Shown: in pieces, positions 35,112 through 42,697 of the stretch
Layout of the letters: each line of letters starts with the position of its first letter
Numbering within the stretch: the first letter of the stretch is position 1
Source of the DNA: a virus
Virus record (IMG/VR): IMGVR_UViG_3300022700_000278
Span: 50,883-114,882 of that record
Strand: one strand, 5' to 3'
DNA: 64,000 nucleotides
Position numbers and translations under genes: made by a program
Notes under the pieces: model-generated
The model's input: only the letters and a program-made list of their open reading frames with translations
What the model was told of the DNA's origin: nothing
The model's database searches: none

Positions 35112-35952
35112 AAGAAATTGTTTCTAAAAGAAGTTTTTCTTTTGAAATTGATTTTTCGAGTTGAAGTATGGTTATTTGTGATGCATCATAAAATCGTTTT
35201 TTTACTTTTTTAGCAAAAACATCTTTTCTTTCATGAAAAACAACTGTTTTTGTACAACCATCAGAAACAGAGCAGAAAAAAGCTGAATTCGAGGCTAATA
35301 AAAATTCTGCTGCTCGTGTTAATTTCACAGCAGCTCTTCCCGTTGTTTTACCAACAAGATTAAACAACCTTTTTCTTTGATAAGAAAACTTTTCTTCAAA
35401 GAATTTAGGATTTTGAGAATTTCTTATTTTTGCGTGACTTCCTCCTACTATGACGACATTAAGATCCTTTTCTTCTACAACCATGTCTATAAATGGAATA
35501 TAGTTTTCAGGAGAAAAAAATATGCGATTTTTGCCTCCAGCGAAAGGATGAATTACTATATATCTACCTTCCTGCTGAATCCGATCAATTGTTTCCTGCT
35601 CTTTTTTAGAGAGAAAAACATCTATATTTGGTTGCTTTTTTAAGTTGTTTCGTTTTCCAAATTCTTCTAGAGATTTATACTTTTTTGCTTCTTCTTTAAT
35701 GTTTTTGCATTCTTTTATTTTGAGCGGAGATATCCATGGGTGTATATCAATAGAATCAATCCGAGGATCTAATTCAAAAAACCTAGAGGCTTCTTTTTGA
35801 ACTGGATGACAAATTAATTTAATCTTGGCTTCAGGAATTTTTGTTTTCAATTCCTGAAGATAGCCGAAACCAAAGGGGAAGCTGTGTGGAGAAAAATACC
35901 CTAAAAGATGATCTCCCAATCCCCCAGCAGTATGTAAAAAAAAGTTATTCAT
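35104..35952 (-). CDS. GT9-like (heptosyltransferase-type) protein, short form A
   Basis: 282 aa from ATG 35952, chosen because it makes an 8-nt ATGAATAA overlap with the upstream stop; the ATG 33 nt earlier has no ribosome site. N-terminal glycine-rich loop H-T-A-G-G-L-G-D-H-L-L-G-Y, and in the second half Y-I-V-I-H-P-F-A-G-G-K and V-V-I-V-G-G-S resemble the GT-B donor-binding half of ADP-heptose:LPS heptosyltransferases. The usual late motif (T-P-D-T-S-x-x-H-L-A-G) is weak (L-L-A-S-N-S-A-F-F-C). Paralogous to 36412-37299. Activity uncertain. Confidence 0.7.
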   Translation of the reverse strand: MNNFFLHTAGGLGDHLLGYFSPHSFPFGFGYLQELKTKIPEAKIKLICHPVQKEASRFFELDPRIDSIDIHPWISPLKIKECKNIKEEAKKYKSLEEFGKRNNLKKQPNIDVFLSKKEQETIDRIQQEGRYIVIHPFAGGKNRIFFSPENYIPFIDMVVEEKDLNVVIVGGSHAKIRNSQNPKFFEEKFSYQRKRLFNLVGKTTGRAAVKLTRAAEFLLASNSAFFCSVSDGCTKTVVFHERKDVFAKKVKKRFYDASQITILQLEKSISKEKLLLETISYV

Positions 35953-36157
35953 TTTTTTCAAAAAATTCATCGATAGAAGAAACAATCTTTACTCGTTGGG
36001 CATTTAAAGAAACAACTTGTTCACATAGTTCTTCAATTTCTTCGTCAGATCTTTCTTTGTCCTTTTCTTTTCCCCGTATGTTTTCTTCTATGTGCCAAAT
36101 TTTTAAATGTACAACAGCAAGCTTGTCAATCATTTCTCCAATAGAATAGGCTAGCAT
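35945..36157 (-). CDS. Small helical protein, tandem paralogue 1 (70 aa)
   Basis: Starts at ATG 36157, one base after the upstream TAA and 5 nt after AAGGAGG; the longer open frame has no ribosome site. Conserved pattern with the upstream neighbour: G-E-x-I-D-x-L near the start, I-W-H about 12 residues later and L-N-A-Q-R near the end. The shape recalls the short DUF4254-type proteins that accompany glycosyltransferases, but I hold that comparison loosely. It sits between the two GT9-like genes, so an accessory role in glycan synthesis is a fair guess. Confidence 0.65.
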   Translation of the reverse strand: MLAYSIGEMIDKLAVVHLKIWHIEENIRGKEKDKERSDEEIEELCEQVVSLNAQRVKIVSSIDEFFEKNE

Positions 36158-36158
36158 G

Positions 36159-36410
36159 TTAGCCTCCTTCACAAAAATTAATTTTTGTTTCGTTTGCGCC
36201 AGAATTAAACTTTTTGTCAATTTCCCATCTGACAGCCGAACGTTGTGCGTTTAGTTCTCTAATGTTCAGAAAAATTTCTACTTTTTCTTTTGTTCCTAAT
36301 CCTTTGTCTTTTTTTACTTCACCAGAAAGAGTTTTGATCTTTGTTGCTTTGTGCCAAATTTGATTGTTTATGTTAATAAGGGAATCTATTACTTCTCCTG
36401 TTGTCTTCAT
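36159..36410 (-). CDS. Small helical protein, tandem paralogue 2 (83 aa)
   Basis: ATG with AAGGAG 8 nt upstream. Shares with its downstream neighbour T/I-G-E-x-I-D-x-L, x-I-W-H and L-N-A-Q-R in the same order and spacing apart from a longer Lys/Gly-rich middle. This is a clear tandem duplication of a two-helix protein inside the glycan cassette. The stop is one base before the next ATG. No enzymatic motif. Confidence 0.7.
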   Translation of the reverse strand: MKTTGEVIDSLININNQIWHKATKIKTLSGEVKKDKGLGTKEKVEIFLNIRELNAQRSAVRWEIDKKFNSGANETKINFCEGG

Positions 36411-36411
36411 A

Positions 36412-37299
36412 TTATAACTCCTTGATTGTTCTAAAAACTTCTTTTGTTACTTCTTCAGGCGGGCGAAGATTTTTTTCGTTGCCAAGGCTAATAATTTTAT
36501 GTTTTTTTCCTTCCCACCGTTGTCCTTGGTTGAATCTTTTTCTTAAGTTTTTTTCAGGCTTCTCGGAAACGAGAAGAATTGTTAGTTTGTTATGAAGCCA
36601 AGAAGCGACAGAATAAGCAGACCAGCTACCAATAAAGTATTCTTGGTGTTTTGCAAGATGGTAGTATAGCCTAGGGTTCCCTTTGTTAACTAAATTAAAC
36701 AAGCCTGGTCGCTCATAATCAAACCTTTCTTTCATTATGAGAACTTTTTTTTCATTTTGGGTTAATCGTTTATGATCGTTCCCTATAACAACTGTATTGA
36801 CTTTTTTGTCGTCAACCAACCAGTCTATCAAAGGAATATATTCTTTTTCTGTCCCAGAACACCTTCGTCTCAGCCCCGCAAAGGGGTGAATTAATACAAA
36901 CGGACCTGCCCCTTGTATTTTTTTTAAGACTTTTCTGTCCTGTTCGTTAAGAAAAATTTTTGGACGTTTAAAAGTCAGTGAAGATAACAATCTTTTCTGA
37001 GTTGAAAGTCGTTTTGCCTGGTTACAATGAGCTTTTTCAAATGATTCTCTATTTTTTGGAGAAACTGCTCTAAAATTTTCTGCTTTTGTTATATATGGAT
37101 TATACTTAATAAGCTCTAGTACGTTTGAGTTATGTGAGGTGCCTATAACATTTATCTTTACTTGTGGATATCTTTTTTTTAAACTTTCAATATAGCCCCA
37201 ACCGGCTTTACCTTTATGGTAAGTCCAGAAAGCATCTCCTAGCCCTCCCCCAAGGGAAAGAAAAACACTTTCTGGTAATTTTTGCTTTCTTACCACCAT
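36412..37299 (-). CDS. GT9-like (heptosyltransferase-type) protein, short form B
   Basis: 295 aa, overlapping the upstream sulfotransferase by 10 nt. Same layout as 35104-35952: an early S-L-G-G-G-L-G-D-A-F-W-T-Y loop, G-W-G-Y-I-E-S-L-K-K-R-Y-P, then F-V-L-I-H-P-F-A-G-L-R-R and V-N-T-V-V-I-G-N-D. The late region H-Q-E-Y-F-I-G-S-W-S-A-Y-S-V-A-S replaces the canonical GT9 motif. The two are tandem paralogues separated by the pair of tiny helical genes. Probably a GT-B transferase with changed specificity, or a non-catalytic partner. Confidence 0.7.
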   Translation of the reverse strand: MVVRKQKLPESVFLSLGGGLGDAFWTYHKGKAGWGYIESLKKRYPQVKINVIGTSHNSNVLELIKYNPYITKAENFRAVSPKNRESFEKAHCNQAKRLSTQKRLLSSLTFKRPKIFLNEQDRKVLKKIQGAGPFVLIHPFAGLRRRCSGTEKEYIPLIDWLVDDKKVNTVVIGNDHKRLTQNEKKVLIMKERFDYERPGLFNLVNKGNPRLYYHLAKHQEYFIGSWSAYSVASWLHNKLTILLVSEKPEKNLRKRFNQGQRWEGKKHKIISLGNEKNLRPPEEVTKEVFRTIKEL

Positions 37300-38138
37300 A
37301 AAAGATTTTTATACCCAACTTGTTTCATCAGCTTCTTGAGCTTGTCTTGTCTGCACAGTTCGTCAAACTCAAGCGACATAAAAGATCTTGTGTGTTCTAT
37401 GTCACCAGCTAAATATTTCCTCTTGAAGTTTTCCCACTGAGGCTTGGGAGAAGAGTTTCTTTTCTTTTCTATTAGCTGATAGGTCCTATTTTGTGGCTCC
37501 CATTCCAAAGTCTTTTTCTTCGCTTTTTCATTAAAGTTCAAACCGCAAAAGTCATACAGGTGTTTGATTAATTTTATTCGACCGTTTTTTGTTTTAGACT
37601 GTTCTGCATCTATTGGCAATAGAAAAGCATGTTTCTTTGGCACAGAAAGCATTTCTGTATATTTTTGTATCCACGTTTTTAATCTTTTTTGTCTAGAAAC
37701 ATTATCCATTTCATTTGGGTTGTTATGCTCTTCGTCTTCTCTCCATAACTTGGAATGAAGAGATAATAGTGGATCTCTTATCGGAATAACAATTTTTACT
37801 TCTGGCTTTTTCTCAATCAAACTTTTGATAAACCAAGAACTTGGTTTGTGATGATGCTCGTGAGCAATAACAATCTTTTTCCCTGCTAGCTGTTCTTCTT
37901 TACAAGCCGACAAAACACCTTCGCTAAACCATTCGGTACAAATTTTTTCCGACGGCTTGGTAAAGTCTGAAAGCTCTATGGGCTTGGTTTTTACATATCG
38001 CCGATGATTTAGTTTCTTATGTTTTTCCCACAAGCTTCCTATTCTAAAAGCTTCTTCTGTGTGAAACCCAGCAGCAAGCATAGAACTAGCAAAGAAAGTA
38101 CCAGTGTGCTGAATGCTATAAACAAAAACCTTTTTCAT
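37290..38138 (-). CDS. Second sulfotransferase-like protein
   Basis: 282 aa. P-loop Y-S-I-Q-H-T-G-T-F-F-A-S-S-M at the N-terminus and V-K-I-V-I-P-I-R-D-P-L-L-S-L-H-S-K-L at about residues 118-135 correspond to the 5'-PSB and 3'-PB motifs of PAPS-binding sulfotransferases. It is only distantly similar to the sulfotransferase at 34350-35111, so it probably has a different acceptor. ATGA overlap with the double GT9 gene upstream indicates coupling. It could also be a related P-loop kinase; the I-R-D-P motif favours sulfotransferase. Confidence 0.75.
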   Translation of the reverse strand: MKKVFVYSIQHTGTFFASSMLAAGFHTEEAFRIGSLWEKHKKLNHRRYVKTKPIELSDFTKPSEKICTEWFSEGVLSACKEEQLAGKKIVIAHEHHHKPSSWFIKSLIEKKPEVKIVIPIRDPLLSLHSKLWREDEEHNNPNEMDNVSRQKRLKTWIQKYTEMLSVPKKHAFLLPIDAEQSKTKNGRIKLIKHLYDFCGLNFNEKAKKKTLEWEPQNRTYQLIEKKRNSSPKPQWENFKRKYLAGDIEHTRSFMSLEFDELCRQDKLKKLMKQVGYKNLLWW

Positions 38139-40084
38139 TTGATTTTCTCTAGTAAAGCTTCATAGACATCTTTAACTGCAATGTTTTCCATACATTTAGA
38201 GTGTCCTTTTGCTGAGCCAGTCTTTTTGCATGGCATATTCTGGTTTCTCCAACAAGGAACGCAGTCCATTTTGCTACTCACCACAAGACAATTCTTGTAG
38301 TGTTTGCAGCGTGCTCGAGGATCAATCGGACCAAATAAAGCTATAGTAGGGAGGTCAGCACTTCCGGCAAGATGCAAGAAAGAAGTGTCTGGAGTAAGCA
38401 TTATATCTGCGCTTAGAGCTATCGCAGCAGCTTTCCGGAAGGGAAACCCGCCAGCATCTACAGTGTTTGGATATAAAAACTCTCTAGAATGATCAAGAAT
38501 AATTACTTGAAACTTATCAACTAACAAAGGAATTAAATCATTATATTTTTCAATTGGCCAGTTTCGGTATTCTTCTGCACAACGTAAAGCAACAGCCAGT
38601 CTCGGCTTCTCTGTTTCTGGAAGAAAAGTTTTTGCCCAAGAAAGTTCTTCTTCTGTCGGCCAGTAAGTACTAGACTTTTTCTTTATAATCTTAGAAACCC
38701 CTAGTGCCTCTGCAAAGACCTCTACTCTAGTTTTGTCTACTGGTTTTCTACTACGAACCTTGTTAGCTTCGTAGTGAGCGCATGGAGTAGAGATGTCGTA
38801 CACGATAGAATATCTGTTGTTTTTAATTTCCTTATCAGCGTCTAGCAGCTTATCTATCGTTGGACTATTTTCTGCTGCTGGCCAATACTTTTTTGGAAGC
38901 GCGAAGTAAACTTTCTTTGTAGGATATTTATCTTTTAATGCCTCTATGGCAGTCATGCTTTGTGTAATATCTCCAAATCCTCCGAAGTGTCTTTTCACTA
39001 GTACAATATTGTCAGGCTTGAAGCCTTTTCTAGAGTTTACTGTTATCACTTTCTGTACCTTGGTTTTTTCTGCAAGCTTTGTTTTAATTGCATCATGTAC
39101 CATTTCAGGATGCAGTTCTTTCATACAGGTAATTTTTCCACCACACGTTGGGGTATACCAACATCCTTCACAAGGAAGACCTGCTGTAATAGTAGTGCAG
39201 TTTGCATAGTGGTTTGTTCTAGACTCAGGAGGCACAGATCCAAACAGTGACACTGTTTTCTTTTGTAGCGCGCCAGCCAAATGTAACAATGAACTATCAG
39301 GAGTGACTACAACGTCACACTGTTCTAATATAGCCCCAGTGTATCGTAAGTTATAGTTACAAATAAATGTTTGGCGAGGGTTAAAGTGGTTCTTCTTCTC
39401 CCAATGGAACAATGCTACCCTAACCTTAGGGTCTTGCGTAAGAAGCTCTACAAGTCGCTTGTTGTGTTCCAGAGGCCAAGTACGTCTATTGTCATTGCTT
39501 TTTACCTGAAGTCCAACTAAAGTAACGTCCTTGCGGTTGTGGGGGAGCGCTTTTTGCTTTATTAGTTCCTCTGCCCATTCTTTTTCGTCATCAGTAACAA
39601 CATATGTAGGAACAGGGTCAGAAGAAACATCTACCCCAAGTTGTTCCGCAAACATATCTATTCGATTAGGTGGGACCTGACCTTTTTTTTCTCGTGCCAA
39701 ACCAGTCGCTGTTATATCTGTAAATAAATCATAGTCTCTTGCTGTTGCTGTTTTATAGCTAATTAGTTCGTCTACAAAAGGATTGTTTCGAATCACGTCG
39801 CCTAAAGCTCCGTTAGAATAAACCAAATCTGTAGCATATATTAAGTGACAGTTGGGAAGTAGTCTTTTGATGTGCTTGAGCATTGGTGTGCTCATTATCA
39901 CATCGCCAATACCTCCTAGTCTTCTGTAGACACAAACCTTTGGCTTCTTCCCTCGAAGCAGCCCATCTAGTCTGCTGAAAACTTTTGGCTCGGCACGAGC
40001 CTTAGAATGTACGTTTAAAACACGTCCTTTTGATCTCTGCTCTCCATCTGGAACGAGAATGCCTTTTTTAAGCCTGGCTACCAT
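38135..40084 (-). CDS. Double-headed GT9 glycosyltransferase (two fused heptosyltransferase-type modules)
   Basis: 649 aa made of two complete GT-B GT9 modules. Module 1 (about 48-350) has R-R-L-G-G-I-G-D-V-I-M-S-T-P and V-T-P-D-S-S-L-L-H-L-A-G then V-S-L-F-G; module 2 (about 365-649) has K-R-H-F-G-G-F-G-D-I-T-Q-S and L-T-P-D-T-S-F-L-H-L-A-G then I-A-L-F-G-P. Both end in a Cys-rich tail (C-E-G-C-W ... C-G-G-K-I-T-C and C-V-P-C-W ... C-K-K). Normal GT9 enzymes are about 320-350 aa, so this is a tandem fusion that may add two sugars. Upstream of it the cassette begins. Confidence 0.9.
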   Translation of the reverse strand: MVARLKKGILVPDGEQRSKGRVLNVHSKARAEPKVFSRLDGLLRGKKPKVCVYRRLGGIGDVIMSTPMLKHIKRLLPNCHLIYATDLVYSNGALGDVIRNNPFVDELISYKTATARDYDLFTDITATGLAREKKGQVPPNRIDMFAEQLGVDVSSDPVPTYVVTDDEKEWAEELIKQKALPHNRKDVTLVGLQVKSNDNRRTWPLEHNKRLVELLTQDPKVRVALFHWEKKNHFNPRQTFICNYNLRYTGAILEQCDVVVTPDSSLLHLAGALQKKTVSLFGSVPPESRTNHYANCTTITAGLPCEGCWYTPTCGGKITCMKELHPEMVHDAIKTKLAEKTKVQKVITVNSRKGFKPDNIVLVKRHFGGFGDITQSMTAIEALKDKYPTKKVYFALPKKYWPAAENSPTIDKLLDADKEIKNNRYSIVYDISTPCAHYEANKVRSRKPVDKTRVEVFAEALGVSKIIKKKSSTYWPTEEELSWAKTFLPETEKPRLAVALRCAEEYRNWPIEKYNDLIPLLVDKFQVIILDHSREFLYPNTVDAGGFPFRKAAAIALSADIMLTPDTSFLHLAGSADLPTIALFGPIDPRARCKHYKNCLVVSSKMDCVPCWRNQNMPCKKTGSAKGHSKCMENIAVKDVYEALLEKIK

Positions 40085-40108
40085 CAGAGTGCCCTTTCTT
40101 TTCGTTTA

Positions 40109-40720
40109 TTACATCTGGACGTGTTCGATCATAATCGAGGGAGAGAACTTTTTGTCATCTTCATAGTTCTCTTTTGAGGTATAGTAAGCTGTTGCTTCGG
40201 TATAAAAGTTCCCTGCATTAGCGCTATTGATCTTCCAGTTTAGCTTGACAACATTAACTTCTGGCGTCTTTGTGGAAAATAGCGCTGCCATATCCTCTGC
40301 TAATTCTGTAGGATTGCGAGGCTTGCTAAAGCGTAGTTTGTCTATTAGCTTGCCAGTATATTGTCTAGCGTCTTCGTATTCACCGAAAGAAAGCTCAATT
40401 CCAATAATATTTGGACGGCTTCTCATGAGTGTTCTAAAGTATTCCGCTAATTCTTCTTCTTCTAATTTGCGGATTGCGATAGTTCCTGGGAGGCCACTAT
40501 ATTCCCAATTGCCATTTTCGTCTTGTTCATATTGATATAGTATCTTCTTTCGTTTCGCACGCATATCCTTTATTTGCTGTACAATTTCTCTTTGATTGTC
40601 TGCATCGGAAATTTCCATTCGAGTAGGATTGCGAGCAATAAGCCTAGTCGATGGATTTACCCTTGCATCGGGATCTACTTTATCAGGGGAAACTTTTTCT
40701 GGAGTTCTTTTTGCGACCAT
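40109..40720 (-). CDS. Unknown protein, 203 aa, between the glycan cassette and the sigma-like gene
   Basis: ATG with GGAAGG 8 nt upstream, 2 nt after the sigma-like gene's stop. The first ~45 residues are Pro/Asp/Arg-rich and probably disordered; the rest is a mixed alpha/beta domain with no known motif (G-I-E-L-S-F-G-E-Y-E-D-A-R-Q-Y near the centre). Tight coupling suggests it works with, or is simply co-expressed with, the upstream factor. Not recognised. Confidence 0.6.
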   Translation of the reverse strand: MVAKRTPEKVSPDKVDPDARVNPSTRLIARNPTRMEISDADNQREIVQQIKDMRAKRKKILYQYEQDENGNWEYSGLPGTIAIRKLEEEELAEYFRTLMRSRPNIIGIELSFGEYEDARQYTGKLIDKLRFSKPRNPTELAEDMAALFSTKTPEVNVVKLNWKINSANAGNFYTEATAYYTSKENYEDDKKFSPSIMIEHVQM

Positions 40721-40722
40721 TT

Positions 40723-41292
40723 TTATAGCCTTCCTTTCATTTTACCTGCAATTATTTGCAGGTCCTCGTTAATCGATGTTTTGCTAACCCCAAGAGATTG
40801 TGCAATTTGTCTGCAACTAGGAGCCTCTAAGGTTAACAAGGTTAGTATAATTGCTTTTTCGTAAATAGACAAGTTTTTGGCCAGCCATCGAGTTTCGAAT
40901 AGAAACTTAGGAATAGAAGGCCATATTTCTTCTTCTATGCAATATGTTCCTAAGTTTATCTCTAATCCTGTTGCGTCTTCTGGTGGAGGAGAAAGCCTGT
41001 TCAGCAACTCAGACACTTTCCAAGGAGTTCTGGTTTCTATGTAATAGAGTAACCGCTTATTGGGATCAAATTCTTCTATAAGAGTGTTGCACAGCAAAAA
41101 GATTTCACTTTCTGCTTCTTCTTGTTCAAGATTACACTGTGTTCGTAGTGCGTCCCTTACCCAGTCCAAGGAAGGAGAGAGTATTTTATATAGTAATTTT
41201 TTCTTGGTGACAATAGAGACTTCTTTGTTTTTGACATATTTTTCCCATTTTTTTATCTTCTTTCTTCTTTGTTCTGGTAGGAACCAAGACAA
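40723..41292 (-). CDS. Divergent sigma-factor-like protein
   Basis: 189 aa from a TTG start (the only start in reach; its ribosome site is weak). Residues about 40-110 resemble sigma region 2: helices ending with Y-I-E-T-R-T-P-W-K-V-S-E-L-L-N-R. The C-terminus (about 140-189) reads as region 4 with a helix-turn-helix: L-S-I-Y-E-K-A-I-I-L-T-L-L then R-Q-I-A-Q-S-L-G-V-S-K-T-S-I-N-E-D-L. Such compact sigma proteins direct phage late transcription. It may recognise a non-standard promoter used by the + strand structural operon. Assignment rests on pattern, not a clear family match. Confidence 0.6.
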   Translation of the reverse strand: MSWFLPEQRRKKIKKWEKYVKNKEVSIVTKKKLLYKILSPSLDWVRDALRTQCNLEQEEAESEIFLLCNTLIEEFDPNKRLLYYIETRTPWKVSELLNRLSPPPEDATGLEINLGTYCIEEEIWPSIPKFLFETRWLAKNLSIYEKAIILTLLTLEAPSCRQIAQSLGVSKTSINEDLQIIAGKMKGRL

Positions 41293-41293
41293 A

Positions 41294-41602
41294 TTAGAAG
41301 TTGTCTTTCCAGTAGCCTGGATCGGTATAATCTAAACGATCATATCCATTTAGCTGACACCAGCCGTGCAAGGGAAAAACGTTTTCCTCGAGTCGCTTTT
41401 GACATTCTTCTAGCGAGCCATACCAACGTTGCTCTAGGGGTTTAATTCCGTTTCCTGATGCGCCATCTTCATCAGCATAATACAGAATGTGATATCCGCT
41501 ATTATCCAGGGCAAGTTGTGCTGTTGCAGTATGGGTGTGTGGAAGCTCTATTCTATCATAGTTCTTCGTAAAATCGAGACTTAGTTGTTTATTTGCCAAC
41601 AT
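41294..41602 (-). CDS. Unknown small acidic protein, 102 aa
   Basis: ATG 41602 is chosen (2 nt after the nuclease stop, with GGGAG 6 nt upstream) over an ATG 12 nt earlier lying inside that gene. Aromatic- and Asp-rich (W-Y-G-S-L-E-E-C, H-G-W-C-Q-L-N-G-Y-D-R-L). No recognised domain. Confidence 0.6.
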   Translation of the reverse strand: MLANKQLSLDFTKNYDRIELPHTHTATAQLALDNSGYHILYYADEDGASGNGIKPLEQRWYGSLEECQKRLEENVFPLHGWCQLNGYDRLDYTDPGYWKDNF

Positions 41603-41604
41603 TT

Positions 41605-42192
41605 TTACTCCCATGTCGGAATTTGAGATTCATACTCTTCTGTGAGTTTGTCGTAAAACATTACTTTATAGCCTAGCTTTTTGCAAAATTCGATATTTTT
41701 CTTTTCTGTGCTGCGCCATAAGACTACGGTTAATTTATCTGCTTCTTCAGGATGTACTATTTTAAAACGTCTCAATCTGCTTCTGCTTTCTGAGTTTAGC
41801 CACCCTTTGATTTCGTACCAACCTTTTTTAAACCGTTTTGAACCTTTTGTTATTTCAAAATCAGGAATATATTGGAAGGGTTTTCTTTCATATCCAAAGA
41901 AAGGAAAAACTTGTTCTTCGAATTTCCACTTAAGATTTTCTTTTTCCAAAATTCTAGCAAAATTAGCTTCTGTCGCAGAACGAAAAACATAAGAAGGATG
42001 AATGTCTTTTCGTTTTCCTCGTTTTACTTTGGAAAGTTTTGCTGCCGCGGGAGCTTTTCTTCCATCTTTCTTTTTTGTCTTGTTTTTATCACAGCTTACA
42101 CAGACAACCTTAAAAGCCATATCATAATTTGACGGGAGATAAAATAAATCTTTCCCACACTTGCTGCATTTGATCTTTCTTCTCCTTCCCAA
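41605..42192 (-). CDS. PD-(D/E)XK endonuclease with N-terminal zinc ribbon
   Basis: 195 aa, TTG start with AAGGAGG 7 nt upstream. Two CxxC knuckles (C-S-K-C near residue 9, C-V-S-C near 31) make a zinc ribbon. The nuclease core follows: F-R-S-A-T-E-A-N-F-A-R-I-L (Glu), W-K-F-E-E-Q-V-F-P-F, Y-I-P-D-F-E-I and W-Y-E-I-K-G-W, the S-x-x-E ... P-D ... E-x-K order of T7 endonuclease I/TnsA/Vsr-type enzymes. It could resolve branched DNA during replication or act as a free-standing homing nuclease. Substrate unknown. Confidence 0.78.
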   Translation of the reverse strand: MGRRRKIKCSKCGKDLFYLPSNYDMAFKVVCVSCDKNKTKKKDGRKAPAAAKLSKVKRGKRKDIHPSYVFRSATEANFARILEKENLKWKFEEQVFPFFGYERKPFQYIPDFEITKGSKRFKKGWYEIKGWLNSESRSRLRRFKIVHPEEADKLTVVLWRSTEKKNIEFCKKLGYKVMFYDKLTEEYESQIPTWE

Positions 42193-42204
42193 TTAGATTC
42201 CTCC

Positions 42205-42480
42205 TTACACTGTTACTAGCTTGTCTTTATAATCAAGCTCGCCAGATAACACAAGGACTTCTTCTCCAAGTTTTAAAGACAGGGTGCCTTTTCCTTCCAA
42301 CACAGTAACCGGCAATGTCTCTGAAATCAAGCCTTCTTCTTTACAAATTTCTAAGCAAATTGTTGCTGCTTCTTCTGCGCTGTGTCGCAGGTCTGGTGGC
42401 AAACAGCCCGTTCGTTCAAAGAAATTAGTAAAGCCGCTCATTCCTTTAGCTAGTGATCTTGTTACTTTTTCTGGTAGCAT
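42205..42480 (-). CDS. Unknown small protein, 91 aa
   Basis: Start set to ATG 42480 because AAGGAG lies 7 nt upstream; the longer frame overlaps the 54-aa gene. First half helical (L-P-E-K-V-T-R-S-L-A-K-G ... S-A-E-E-A-A-T-I-C-L-E-I-C), second half a small beta sheet (V-T-V-L-E-G-K-G-T-L-S-L-K-L). No family recognised. Confidence 0.6.
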   Translation of the reverse strand: MLPEKVTRSLAKGMSGFTNFFERTGCLPPDLRHSAEEAATICLEICKEEGLISETLPVTVLEGKGTLSLKLGEEVLVLSGELDYKDKLVTV

Positions 42481-42505
42481 CCCTGCTCCTTCTCTTGTGT
42501 GTAAA

Positions 42506-42670
42506 CTAGCAGAATTTTGATCCTGCACAGAATCGACAGCTATTGACTTTGTCAGGAGTCTTTGCAAAGTCTTTTTCTAATATTTTAGGATTAGAGTTGT
42601 TTTTGAATAATTCATATTCATAATCTTCATCTAATTCAACGAAGAGTTCTTCGGCAACTTCTGGTGACAT
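42506..42670 (-). CDS. Micro-protein with C-terminal Cys cluster, 54 aa
   Basis: A 54-codon frame from ATG 42670 to TAG 42506-42508, with GGAG 7 nt before the ATG. It neatly fills the gap between two neighbours. The N-terminal half is strongly acidic (E-V-A-E-E-L-F-V-E-L-D-E-D-Y); the end, N-S-C-R-F-C-A-G-S-K-F-C, has three Cys in C-x2-C-x5-C spacing, like half of a zinc or Fe-S site. The same spacing ends the Cas4-like proteins nearby. Function unknown. Confidence 0.6.
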   Translation of the reverse strand: MSPEVAEELFVELDEDYEYELFKNNSNPKILEKDFAKTPDKVNSCRFCAGSKFC

Positions 42671-42697
42671 TGTTTATCTCCAAACTACAGCGAAGGC

